Of a stretch of 64,000 nt of DNA, positions 26,854 to 34,912 are shown piece by piece (within the stretch, counting starts at the first letter, position 1; each line of letters starts with the position of its first letter). The notes under the pieces were generated by a model. The model worked only from the letters and a program-made list of their open reading frames with translations, was not told where the DNA came from and ran no database searches. Both the position numbers and the translations under genes were made by a program. Source of the stretch: CABMKH01 sp040797625 (GTDB taxonomy: Bacteria; Bacillota; Clostridia; Tissierellales; Tissierellaceae); contig JBQHQH010000011.1 in NCBI GenBank assembly GCA_052067355.1, forward strand, positions 1 through 64,000, read 5' to 3'.

Positions 26854-27483
26854 TTATAACTCCTTTATAAAATATGATAATGTAAATAGACTTTCACTAA
26901 GTCTTACTGTTTCCAATACTACATCATCTGGAACTACCAAGTCTATCGTTGCAAAGTTCCATATACCTTTTACTCCATTTCGTACATAGACATCTGCCAC
27001 ATCTTGAGCAATTTCCTTAGAAGTAGTAATTATTCCAATATCTACATTATGTTCCTTTAGAAAATCCTCTAATCCATCTATATGACTTACTTCAAGATTT
27101 CTCATGGCAAAACGTGGATTGTCTGGATTCCTGTCAAATACTCCAATAATATTAAATCCTGCGTCTTTAAATCCTCTATAGTTTGCAATTGCATGACCTA
27201 GGTTTCCAGCCCCAGTCACAACTACATTATATCCTCTATCTAAGCCTAATATTCTTCCTAATTCTTTATGTAGCTCTTCTACATTATAACCATATCCCTG
27301 TTGTCCAAATCCACCAAAGTTATTCAAATCCTGTCTTATCTGTGAAGCAGTAAAGCCTGTAAGCTTACTAAGTTCTTGAGAAGAGATCCTACTAACTCCC
27401 TTTTGAAGTAGATCTCCTAAATATCTATAGTAATTTGGTAGCCTTCTTATAACAGTTATGGATACTTGTGTTTCCCTACTCAT
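26854..27483 (-). CDS. rex: Redox-sensing transcriptional repressor Rex
   Basis: The 209-residue protein has an N-terminal winged helix (SQELSKLTGFTASQIRQDLNNFG at about 35-58), a Rossmann NADH site (VVVTGAGNLGHAIANY near 85) and the C-terminal swapped helix ending LSYFIKEL. Rex senses the NADH/NAD ratio and represses fermentation and anaerobic electron-transfer genes. The start chosen is ATG 27483, 8 bases after AGGCGGTG; the TTG two codons earlier is too close to the site. A TTGTTAA...TAACA motif upstream (about 27524-27538) resembles a Rex operator and may allow autoregulation, but the match is imperfect. Confidence 0.95.
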   Translation of the reverse strand: MSRETQVSITVIRRLPNYYRYLGDLLQKGVSRISSQELSKLTGFTASQIRQDLNNFGGFGQQGYGYNVEELHKELGRILGLDRGYNVVVTGAGNLGHAIANYRGFKDAGFNIIGVFDRNPDNPRFAMRNLEVSHIDGLEDFLKEHNVDIGIITTSKEIAQDVADVYVRNGVKGIWNFATIDLVVPDDVVLETVRLSESLFTLSYFIKEL

Positions 27484-27632
27484 TATCAATTCACCGCCTA
27501 ATACATATATTAATTGATACTCATTGTTAATTATAACATCTGGTTAAAACTTAGTCAATTTTTTATCTACTAAAATTTTTTGAATATTTGTTCATGTTTT
27601 TGAGATAATATCCATAAAGGAGTGATGAAATT

Positions 27633-27848
27633 ATGGCAAGTAAAGAACAGTTGAGAAAAATTGCTATATATTGTGATGAATATAACTGTAAAATTCATGA
27701 TGATGAAATCTCTTTAAAGAATATTGCTGATGTAGAATATGAAAGTTGTACAAATTGCACACATTTCACCCAAGACCATAGATGTGAATTAAATCTTATA
27801 GATACGATATTGTCCTCTATGGCTATGGAACAGGATTTAAAGTCTTAA
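27633..27848 (+). CDS. Small Cys-rich protein of unknown function
   Basis: The 71-residue protein has five cysteines (Cys14, Cys19, Cys39, Cys42, Cys50), including CTNC and His-rich surroundings (HFTQDHRC). This suggests a bound zinc or iron-sulfur centre. AAAGGAG precedes the ATG. It is transcribed away from rex and shortly before the ABC-F gene. Not recognised. Confidence 0.6.
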   Translation: MASKEQLRKIAIYCDEYNCKIHDDEISLKNIADVEYESCTNCTHFTQDHRCELNLIDTILSSMAMEQDLKS

Positions 27849-27918
27849 TATATGTACACTTTTAATAGAGTATATTTTTTGATACAATGATAGTATTAAT
27901 ATTTAGGAGGATTCTAAA

Positions 27919-29832
27919 ATGTCAGTACTATCATGTAATAATCTTACTAAAACATATATTGTAGATACCATATTAGATAATATAAGCTTTACAGTGGAAG
28001 ATGGAGATAAGATTGGGGTAATTGGCCTGAATGGTTCAGGCAAGACTACCCTATTTAATATATTAGCTGAAGAAATAGATAAGGATAGCGGAGATATATT
28101 TGTCCAAAAGGATTTAAAGATAGGATATCTAAAACAACATGTAAAAATAGATAGTTCTAAAACCATATACGATGACTGTTTAGAGATATTTGAACCTCTA
28201 ATAAATATGGAGGATGAACTAAGGCAATTGGAAACTCAGATATCTATAGAAGGAGAAAACGGAGAATCTGAAAGATTAAACGAACTTATGGATAAATATG
28301 GACAGCTATCCGAAGAATTCTCCTCATTAAATGGATATGGATATAAATCAGATATTCGAGGTATATTGATAGGATTAGGCTTTAAAGAGGAAGATTTTTC
28401 AAAGGAAGTAAATCTATTAAGTGGTGGACAAAAATCTAGACTAGCTCTAGCTAAGTTATTATTGAAAAGACCTGATCTGCTATTATTAGACGAGCCTACA
28501 AACCACTTGGATATAGAGACTATTGACTGGTTAGAGAAGTTTCTAAAGGACTATTCAGGGGCAGCACTTATTATCTCTCACGATCGTTATTTTCTAGATA
28601 ACACCGTGAATAGGATATTCTATTTAGAAAATAAGGGTATAAAAATCTACAATACAAACTATACCAATTTTATGATTCAGAGAAAGAAAGATTTAGAGTT
28701 GTTAAAAAAACAGTTTGAAGACCAACAAAAAGAGATCAAGAGACAAGAAGAGATCATCTCAAGATTTATGAACTATGGAGGATCTAGATATATTAAGCAA
28801 GCTCAAAGTAGGCAAAAACTATTAGATAAGATAAAAGTTCTAGACAAACCAGAAGATACTAAAAAAACGCGAATTACCTTTGAACCAAAGATAAAATCAG
28901 GTAGGGATGTACTATCTGTAAAGGAATTGGGAAAAAACTTTGGGGACTTTAAGCTTTTAGAAGATATCAATTTAGATATATACAGAGGAGAAAAAGTAGG
29001 TCTAATAGGTCCTAATGGTATAGGAAAGACTACCTTATTTAAGATCATATTGGGACACATGGATTATGATGAGGGTACAATAATCAAAGGACATAATGTG
29101 TTTCCAGCGTACTTTGATCAAGAGATGGAGACTCTAAATCTAAACAAGACTATAATAGATGAAATATGGGATGATAACCCAAAATTGAACTACTATGAGA
29201 TCAGAACTATATTGGGCCAATTTCTATTTGTAGGTGATGATATATTTAAAGAGATATCAGATTTAAGTGGTGGAGAAAAAGGTAGACTAAGTCTTCTTAA
29301 ACTGATGTTATCTAATGCTAACTTTCTTCTAATGGACGAGCCTACAAACCATCTTGATATAGATTCTAAAGAAATATTAGAAGATGCCATACTAGACTAT
29401 GAGGGCACTTTATTTGTCATATCTCATGATAGGTATTTTTTAAACAGAACTACAAACAAAATTCTTGAATTGACAAAAAACGGAATCACAGAATACTTAG
29501 GGAATTATGACTATTATTTAGAAAAGAAAAATGAAGTTCTGTATGAAGATGAAGATGATGATGATGTAAAGACCAAGACACAAATAAGACTAGAGAGAAA
29601 AAAAGAAAAAGAATTGTTGAATCAAGCTAGAAAAGAAAAGAAAAAAATCTCAGAATTGGAAAAAAGCATCTCTGATACTGAAGTAAAATTAGAAGAGATA
29701 GACACTCTTCTATGTAGCCCTGAACTCTATGATAATCCAGAGAAAATTGTTGAATTATCAAAGAAAAGAGAAGAAATAGAATCAGAGTTAAATAGACTAT
29801 ATGAAGAGTGGATATTATTGACAGAAAAATAA
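27919..29832 (+). CDS. ABC-F family ATPase (ribosome-associated type)
   Basis: The 637-residue protein has two ATPase domains and no membrane helices. The N-terminal domain has Walker A GLNGSGKTT (about 37), signature LSGGQKSR and Walker B LLLLDEPTNHLD. The C-terminal domain has GPNGIGKTT, LSGGEKGR and FLLMDEPTNHLD. A charged linker joins the two, and a C-terminal coiled coil (about 560-637) is like that of Uup/YdiF. ABC-F proteins act on the ribosome to relieve stalls or confer antibiotic protection; this one looks like a housekeeping member. AGGAGG lies just upstream. Confidence 0.9.
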   Translation: MSVLSCNNLTKTYIVDTILDNISFTVEDGDKIGVIGLNGSGKTTLFNILAEEIDKDSGDIFVQKDLKIGYLKQHVKIDSSKTIYDDCLEIFEPLINMEDELRQLETQISIEGENGESERLNELMDKYGQLSEEFSSLNGYGYKSDIRGILIGLGFKEEDFSKEVNLLSGGQKSRLALAKLLLKRPDLLLLDEPTNHLDIETIDWLEKFLKDYSGAALIISHDRYFLDNTVNRIFYLENKGIKIYNTNYTNFMIQRKKDLELLKKQFEDQQKEIKRQEEIISRFMNYGGSRYIKQAQSRQKLLDKIKVLDKPEDTKKTRITFEPKIKSGRDVLSVKELGKNFGDFKLLEDINLDIYRGEKVGLIGPNGIGKTTLFKIILGHMDYDEGTIIKGHNVFPAYFDQEMETLNLNKTIIDEIWDDNPKLNYYEIRTILGQFLFVGDDIFKEISDLSGGEKGRLSLLKLMLSNANFLLMDEPTNHLDIDSKEILEDAILDYEGTLFVISHDRYFLNRTTNKILELTKNGITEYLGNYDYYLEKKNEVLYEDEDDDDVKTKTQIRLERKKEKELLNQARKEKKKISELEKSISDTEVKLEEIDTLLCSPELYDNPEKIVELSKKREEIESELNRLYEEWILLTEK

Positions 29833-29982
29833 TATCCACATAAAATCAACAAGTTATTAACAGTACCCACAGAGTTATCCCCAGGTTTTTATCGGTTTTT
29901 CATGGTTTTCTATGATTTTTCCCACATTACCCACAGGATATTATTGTAAACCTATTATTTGCTGTTAATAATTTGTGGAAAA
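29832..29982. other. Group of imperfect DnaA-box-like sites
   Basis: Near matches to TTATNCACA occur as ATATCCACA (29832), TTATCCCCA (29875), TTACCCACA (29927) and, on the other strand, TGTGGAAAA (29974). None is exact. It is the only notable content of the 165-bp gap between the convergent ABC-F and tsaD genes. Compare the stronger cluster at 60377. Confidence 0.35.
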
Positions 29983-29997
29983 TATCATCTATTTATA

Positions 29998-31002
29998 TCA
30001 CTTTATATCTAAATTTGGTTCTACATTTAGGTCTAAGCCGGACTCTTTTCCATTTATATAATCAAAATATGCAGCTGAGCCAATCATGGCTGCATTATCA
30101 GTGCATAGTATTCTAGATGGATAATAAATCTCTATATTTTCCATCTTTCCTCTTTCTTCCATCATATTTCTCAAACCTTCGTTAGCAGCTACTCCACCTG
30201 CCATAACTATCTTGTCTGATCCTCGTTCTTTTGCCAATCTAAAGGCTTTTTCTACAAGTACATCTAACACTGCCTGTTGAAAACTAGCTGCAATATCTTC
30301 TACTACTATCTCTTCTTCCTTTTGTTTTAATTGGTTTAAATGGTTTAATACTGCAGTTTTCAATCCACTAAAGCTAAAGTCATAGGAATCATCTTCCAAA
30401 AATACTCTTGGAAAATGGACTGCATCTCTATTCCCCTTTTTAGCTAGATTGTCAATAAATGGACCACCAGGATATGGCAGTCCTATAGCCCTTGCCACTT
30501 TATCAAAGGCTTCTCCTGCTGCATCATCTCGTGTTCTACCTACTAATTCATATTCTGTATAGTCATTAGCTTGTACTAGATATGTGTGTCCTCCTGAAAC
30601 TACTAAACATGTAAAAGGAGGTTTTAAATCTTTATGTTCTATATAGTTGGCACATATGTGTCCCTCTATATGGTTCACCCCTACTATTGGCTTTCCCAAC
30701 CCATAGGCTAAAGCCTTAGCTGTAGATAGTCCTACAAGTAATGCACCTACTAGACCTGGCCCTCTGGTAACTCCTACTAAATCTATATCCTGAAATCCAC
30801 ATCCAGCTTCATCTAATGCCTCTTGTATTATATTGTTTATGCATTCAATATGTTTCCTAGATGCTATCTCTGGTACTACTCCCCCAAATTTTCTATGAAT
30901 ATCTATTTGAGAAGATATTATATTAGATAAAACATCCCTTCCATTTTTTATTATTGCACAAGATGTTTCATCACAGGAACTCTCTATGGCTAATGTAATC
31001 AA
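29998..31002 (-). CDS. tsaD: tRNA t6A37 threonylcarbamoyltransferase
   Basis: The 334-residue protein transfers threonylcarbamoyl to A37 of ANN-decoding tRNAs. It has the ASKHA fold with metal-binding histidines in ASRKHIECI and NHIEGHI, the nucleotide motif GGHTYLV and a second GGVAANEGLR motif. It forms the TsaBDE complex with proteins from the same operon. Confidence 0.96.
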   Translation of the reverse strand: MITLAIESSCDETSCAIIKNGRDVLSNIISSQIDIHRKFGGVVPEIASRKHIECINNIIQEALDEAGCGFQDIDLVGVTRGPGLVGALLVGLSTAKALAYGLGKPIVGVNHIEGHICANYIEHKDLKPPFTCLVVSGGHTYLVQANDYTEYELVGRTRDDAAGEAFDKVARAIGLPYPGGPFIDNLAKKGNRDAVHFPRVFLEDDSYDFSFSGLKTAVLNHLNQLKQKEEEIVVEDIAASFQQAVLDVLVEKAFRLAKERGSDKIVMAGGVAANEGLRNMMEERGKMENIEIYYPSRILCTDNAAMIGSAAYFDYINGKESGLDLNVEPNLDIK

Positions 31003-31014
31003 AATAAATCACCT

Positions 31015-31464
31015 CTAATTGTCGTTTGTTCTCCACATTATTATGGCATCTTCATTATTATCAGAATAATATTTAGGTCTAATTCCACAATCTATAAATC
31101 CAAATTTTCTATATAGGTTTTGTGCTATGATGTTAGATCTTCTAACTTCTAAAGTCATACTACCTATATTCTTAGATATACAGAATTTTATAAGGCCTTC
31201 TACTATTTTATTTCCTATTCCTTGTCCCTTATATTCTTTCTTTACGGCTATATTAGTAATATGACCCTCTGTCAATATAAGCCATACTCCACCATATCCT
31301 ACAACTTTTTTATCTACTTCAGCTACTATATATTTTGCCAATAGGTTTTCACGTATTTCAGTTAGAAAGGATTCTCTAGACCATGGAGTTGAAAATGCTT
31401 CTCTCTCAATCTCTACTATTGCATCTACATCCTCTTCTGTCATTAACCTAGTAATTATATCCAT
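31015..31464 (-). CDS. rimI: Ribosomal protein S18 alanine N-acetyltransferase
   Basis: The 149-residue GNAT protein has the acetyl-CoA loop KEYKGQGIGNKIV and the typical RimI pattern (AFSTPWSRESF near residue 22, LEVRRSNIIAQNLYRKFGF). It acetylates the N-terminus of S18 in model bacteria. It lies between tsaB and tsaD, the common order in Gram-positives. Confidence 0.9.
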   Translation of the reverse strand: MDIITRLMTEEDVDAIVEIEREAFSTPWSRESFLTEIRENLLAKYIVAEVDKKVVGYGGVWLILTEGHITNIAVKKEYKGQGIGNKIVEGLIKFCISKNIGSMTLEVRRSNIIAQNLYRKFGFIDCGIRPKYYSDNNEDAIIMWRTNDN

Positions 31465-31498
31465 AACCTTCCCTACCTTCTAAAGGAGTTTTCTACTC

Positions 31499-32200
31499 TC
31501 ACTTTTTCTTATTCTTCTTATCTAATTCTCTCTGTGCCTGAGATTCCCTTAAGTAATCTGGTGCCAAAGTAAAATAATCATCTATTATTCCAGCATCATA
31601 TTTCAATTTAGCTAACTCAGCTATACTTACTGCTCTACACATATTTTGCCCTATTGGAGCAAATTGTACTCTATCTTTTAATACATCTACTATTATATCC
31701 CTGTATAATGAGCCACCATTTCCATTTATACTTATTTTACTATAATCTTTAAGGGTTTTTAGCATATCTTCTATAGGTAATACATCTGGTGCCATCACTT
31801 CCTTAAATCCTTCATCGTCCCAGCTGTATATACCTGTATAGACTCTGTTCCTCCTTGCATCTATCATAGGCACTATTATATCATTATATGGAAGATTATA
31901 TGCCAAAGCCTCTAAAGTAGATACTCCAACTACAGGTTTGTTAAACAGATGGGCAAAAGCCTTTATAGTTGAAACCCCTATTCTCAATCCTGTAAAAGAA
32001 CCTGGTCCTATGGCCACACCATATAGATCTATATCCTCTATCTTTAATCCTAAGTTGTCTAGGACTTCCTTTATCATAGGCACTAACCTCTCTGAATGTG
32101 TCATATCCTGATTTAAAGAATATTCCCCTATCAATCTATTGTCATCAATCACTGCACATGTAGTCATCATAGTCGATGTGTCTAAACCTAATATTTTCAA
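31499..32200 (-). CDS. tsaB: tRNA t6A biosynthesis protein TsaB
   Basis: The 233-residue protein has the TsaB N-terminus (MKILGLDTSTM) and the GVAIGPGSFTGLRIGVSTIKA motif. It is the inactive partner of TsaD that scaffolds the t6A complex. It overlaps tsaE by 4 bases. The Lys-rich C-terminal tail is unremarkable. Confidence 0.94.
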   Translation of the reverse strand: MKILGLDTSTMMTTCAVIDDNRLIGEYSLNQDMTHSERLVPMIKEVLDNLGLKIEDIDLYGVAIGPGSFTGLRIGVSTIKAFAHLFNKPVVGVSTLEALAYNLPYNDIIVPMIDARRNRVYTGIYSWDDEGFKEVMAPDVLPIEDMLKTLKDYSKISINGNGGSLYRDIIVDVLKDRVQFAPIGQNMCRAVSIAELAKLKYDAGIIDDYFTLAPDYLRESQAQRELDKKNKKK

Positions 32201-32664
32201 TTTTGTTTCAGCTCCTTAATTACTTCCTCATATCTCTTACCAAATCCATCTATATAGAGTATTCTCTCATCGAGATTATTTCCCTTTTTAATATCTATTA
32301 TAATTCTATCTTTTGGAAGCATTTTTTCTATTCTATCTCCCCACTCAATGATACATACTCCATCTCCATAAAAGTATTCATCAAATCCTAAATCATATAA
32401 TTCCTCTACATGCTCTAGACGATATACATCAAAATGATAAACTGGAATCCTTCCCCTATATTGATTGATAAGAGCAAAAGTTGGACTAGTGATATATTCC
32501 TCTACATCTAACCCAAGCCCTATGGATTTGGTCATAGTAGTTTTTCCTGCACCTAAGTCTCCATTTAAACATAGTATATCTCCAGATTTTAACAGCCTAC
32601 CTAATTTTATCCCAAACTCTTCCGTTTCTCTTAAATCCTCTAGTTTAATTTCCAATTGATTCAA
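32197..32664 (-). CDS. tsaE: tRNA t6A biosynthesis ATPase TsaE
   Basis: The 155-residue ATPase has Walker A GDLGAGKTT (about 40-48), the TSPTFALINQY segment and the YHFDVYRL and IEWGD motifs of the family. It drives turnover of the TsaBD complex. It is the first gene of the tsaE-tsaB-rimI-tsaD operon. Confidence 0.94.
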   Translation of the reverse strand: MNQLEIKLEDLRETEEFGIKLGRLLKSGDILCLNGDLGAGKTTMTKSIGLGLDVEEYITSPTFALINQYRGRIPVYHFDVYRLEHVEELYDLGFDEYFYGDGVCIIEWGDRIEKMLPKDRIIIDIKKGNNLDERILYIDGFGKRYEEVIKELKQN

Positions 32665-32762
32665 CCTTTCCTATATAATCCTAATACTTAATTATACCAC
32701 AATTATCCTAAAGTTGAAAAAATATAACTCACTTCTGAAGTTAGTTTATATCATTTCTCACA

Positions 32763-32972
32763 TTAGAATTTATAGTTACTATATATGAAAGTATAAATAG
32801 CTAACATAACTACACTACATATTATTAATCCACCAATATCTAATCTATCATCCAATAGATTATCTAAAGAAAATACGTCAATCAGAGAAAATATCTTCTC
32901 TCCTAATACGAAAATTATTAGAAAGGCAATATTAGACCATTGATATCTTATGGCTCTTTTAGTACATTCCAT
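32763..32972 (-). pseudogene. Remnant of an ABC transporter permease
   Basis: The 69-residue ORF joins a permease-like N-terminus (MECTKRAIRYQWSNIAFLII) to what reads as a final membrane helix (IGGLIICSVVMLAIYTFIY). It is far too short for a transporter subunit. The ATG directly follows the stop of the broken ATPase at 32973. An internal deletion in a YtrC/D-type permease is the likely origin. Confidence 0.5.
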
Positions 32973-33255
32973 CTATATATCCTTCTCTTTTGAAAAATCT
33001 TCAGTTAAATATATAGATAATTTCTGTAATGGTATTGGAGCTATATCTACATCATTTTCTTTAAGTCTCCATCCATCTTCACTTCTCCACTGCTCTTTTT
33101 TATCTAATTAGAAATAATACTCAATAACGTGGTCTTACCTGCTCCATTTCTTCCAAGTAAACCATATATCTTATCTTCTTCTAATCGTAGACTAATATCC
33201 ATCAATACGCTGGTCTTTCCATAGGAGATTTATATAGATTATTTATCTCTATCAA
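32973..33255 (-). pseudogene. Remnant of a YtrB-like ABC ATPase
   Basis: From a TTG at 33255 the minus strand reads IEINNLYKS. A 2-base insertion then shifts the frame to YGKTSVLMDISLRLEEDK. This continues with the P-loop LLGRNGAGKTTLLSIISN, then an in-frame TAG where Gln would be expected, then IKKSSGEVKMDGD. The frame then changes to an ATPase-like tail (DIAPIPLQKLSIYLTED). The signature motif and Walker B are missing. This is a gene with a frameshift, a nonsense codon and a large internal deletion. Confidence 0.75.
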
Positions 33256-33628
33256 ACTCCCCATCTCCTTTATATTCTCTAATATAATCCAAGATCTCTT
33301 CTCGAGTTATTTCAAGCCTATTTACCTCTTTTATTATTTCAGGCAATATCTCCTTAAAAAATATAATCTGTCGTTTCTTTAAAACCTTTTTTCTAGCACC
33401 TTTAGACACAAACATTCCAAGTCCTCTTTTTTTATATAATATTCCTTCATCCACTAAGATATTGAGTCCCTTTCTTGCAGTTGCAGGATTTATATTATAG
33501 ATCTTTGCAAATTGATTTGTAGATGGGGCTTGTTCATCCTCTTTTAAATTTCCCAGAAGGATGTCATTTTCAATTAAATCTGCTACTTGTATATATATAG
33601 ATCTATCTGAATTTAAATCTAACAACAT
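33239..33628 (-). CDS. GntR/YtrA-family transcriptional regulator
   Basis: The 129-residue protein has the short YtrA form of the family: an N-terminal winged helix (SIYIQVADLIENDILLGNL...TNQFAKIYNINPATARKGLNILVDEGILYKKRG) and only a short helical tail. Such regulators repress an adjacent ABC transporter operon. Here the transporter downstream is decayed, so the regulator may now have no local target. Its end overlaps the start of the ATPase remnant. Confidence 0.88.
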   Translation of the reverse strand: MLLDLNSDRSIYIQVADLIENDILLGNLKEDEQAPSTNQFAKIYNINPATARKGLNILVDEGILYKKRGLGMFVSKGARKKVLKKRQIIFFKEILPEIIKEVNRLEITREEILDYIREYKGDGEFDRDK

Positions 33629-33754
33629 CCTACCTCCCTAAGTTTATTAGTTAGTTACTTATGTAGCCAAGTATATATGATATTTAAAATTATGTCAATA
33701 AAAAAGATTATATGCAAATATTACTATCTACAACTCTAAAGATGGGTGCAGCTA

Positions 33755-33789
33755 TATATCAGCTAGAGTTTTATACTCCGTCTGATATA
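33755..33789. repeat. Dispersed palindrome, family A (copy A3)
   Basis: TATATCAGCTAGAGT and ACTCCGTCTGATATA arms pair with a few mismatches. It lies between the regulator and ribU, about 35 bp before the ribU terminator. Confidence 0.65.
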
Positions 33790-33825
33790 AGTTTTCTTTA
33801 TTAAAATGCTATCAATAGTATATAA

Positions 33826-33873
33826 AAAACAGTCTATATCCTATTTAATTTTAAATAGGATATAGACTGTTTT
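33826..33873. terminator. Strong terminator after ribU
   Basis: Perfect 22-base arms (33826-33847 and 33852-33873), starting AAAACAGTCTATATCC, surround the loop ATTT. A/T-rich ends on both sides allow termination in either direction. It lies 23 bp after the ribU stop. Confidence 0.9.
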
Positions 33874-33896
33874 AAGACAAAAGTACCTCTCTCTAA

Positions 33897-34496
33897 CTAT
33901 CTTTTAAGTATTGGAGATACTCTTTTATATAGCAAAATAGTAACTATAGATACTGCAGTACCTTTTAATAGGTTAAATGGTACTACAGCGTATAATATCA
34001 ATGTCTTATAATCTACTACAAATCTATTTACTAGACTGGCCCCTTCAATTATCTTATCCAATGGCATTATCTTAGCATATAGGGGAAATACTACAAAATA
34101 ATTGCTAAGGCTGGCAAATCCTGTCATAGCCAAAACTCCAAATATCAATCCGATGATAGCATTTTTAAATGTCTTCTTCTTATAATATATACATCCTGCA
34201 ATATATACCAATACACTACCTACTAAAAAATTAGAAAACTCTCCTACTCCTCCTGTCAAACTACCATCAATTAATAGATTTAATAGGTTTTTAACTAGTT
34301 GAACTAAGACTCCTGCCATAGGACCCATGGCAAATGCACCTATAAGAGCTGGTAAATCTGATATATCTAATCTTAAAAACTGTGGTGCAAACCATACTGA
34401 TAGATCAAATAACATAAGGACCATTGAAATAACTGCAAGAACTGAAATCTTTACCATGTTTTTAGTACTCAAAGTCTCTCTTTTTAATATATACAT
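33897..34496 (-). CDS. ribU: Riboflavin ECF transporter S component
   Basis: The 199-residue membrane protein has six hydrophobic segments and the RibU-type region FAPQFLRLDISDLPALIGAFAMGPMAGVLVQLVKN. It binds riboflavin and works with a shared EcfAAT module encoded elsewhere. The start is ATG 34496, 6 bases after GGAGGG. The FMN riboswitch upstream supports the substrate directly. Confidence 0.93.
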   Translation of the reverse strand: MYILKRETLSTKNMVKISVLAVISMVLMLFDLSVWFAPQFLRLDISDLPALIGAFAMGPMAGVLVQLVKNLLNLLIDGSLTGGVGEFSNFLVGSVLVYIAGCIYYKKKTFKNAIIGLIFGVLAMTGFASLSNYFVVFPLYAKIMPLDKIIEGASLVNRFVVDYKTLILYAVVPFNLLKGTAVSIVTILLYKRVSPILKR

Positions 34497-34534
34497 GAAA
34501 ATCCCTCCATTTTTTTATTGCTTCAGGGAATAAA

Positions 34535-34700
34535 TCATGGGTCGGCTACATTAGCCAAATCAAAGATTTGGATTGCGCGACATCTTACCTACGACGAAAT
34601 CGAAGATTTCTGTTAGGTCATGGGTCGGCTACATTAGCCAAATCAAAGATTTGGATTGCGCGACATCTGACCTACGACGAAATCAGAGATTTCTGTTAGG
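34535..34700. repeat. Tandem 83-bp duplication in the ribU leader
   Basis: Two copies (34535-34617 and 34618-34700) differ at only a few positions. Each copy contains two short hairpins: CCAAATC-AAA-GATTTGG, and ACCTACGACGAAATC pairing imperfectly with GATTTCTGTTAGGT. The unit lies between the riboswitch terminator and the ribU ribosome site, so it is transcribed whenever the switch reads through. Confidence 0.9.
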
Positions 34701-34709
34701 TCATGAAAA

Positions 34710-34733
34710 AACCCCGAAGTATTCTTCGGGGTT
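34710..34733 (-). terminator. Riboswitch-controlled terminator
   Basis: AACCCCGAAG and CTTCGGGGTT pair with a short loop and are followed by TTTTTTCATG on the minus strand. It lies 27 bp after the FMN aptamer and is its likely expression platform. Confidence 0.9.
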
Positions 34734-34759
34734 GGTAGACAAAAATAAACGTCTATTAC

Positions 34760-34868
34760 ATCTTCTTTCATCCAGACTGTAACTGTCGGCCTTGGAATCT
34801 AACCAAGTCAACCAAAATGGCTCGCGGGCTTTACCGCCGGTGAGGACTTGCACCTCCCCCTGAAGATA
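34760..34868 (-). ncRNA. FMN riboswitch (RFN element)
   Basis: On the minus strand the element runs from TATCTTCAGGGGGAGG through AAGTCCTCACCGGCGGTAAA, GCCCGCGAGCC and AGGCCGACAGTTACAGTCTGG to ATGAAAGAAGAT. These are the conserved blocks of the RFN aptamer in order. FMN binding would favour the terminator at 34710 and shut off ribU. Confidence 0.97.
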
Positions 34869-34912
34869 TATTTCACTTTTATTATATTGGTATGTTTATG
34901 TTTTGTCAAGGA

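Noticed and set aside
33839..33862. Possible miniature inverted-repeat element
   Set aside because: Best explained as the strong bidirectional terminator after ribU: perfect 22-base arms, 4-base loop and A/T-rich flanks.
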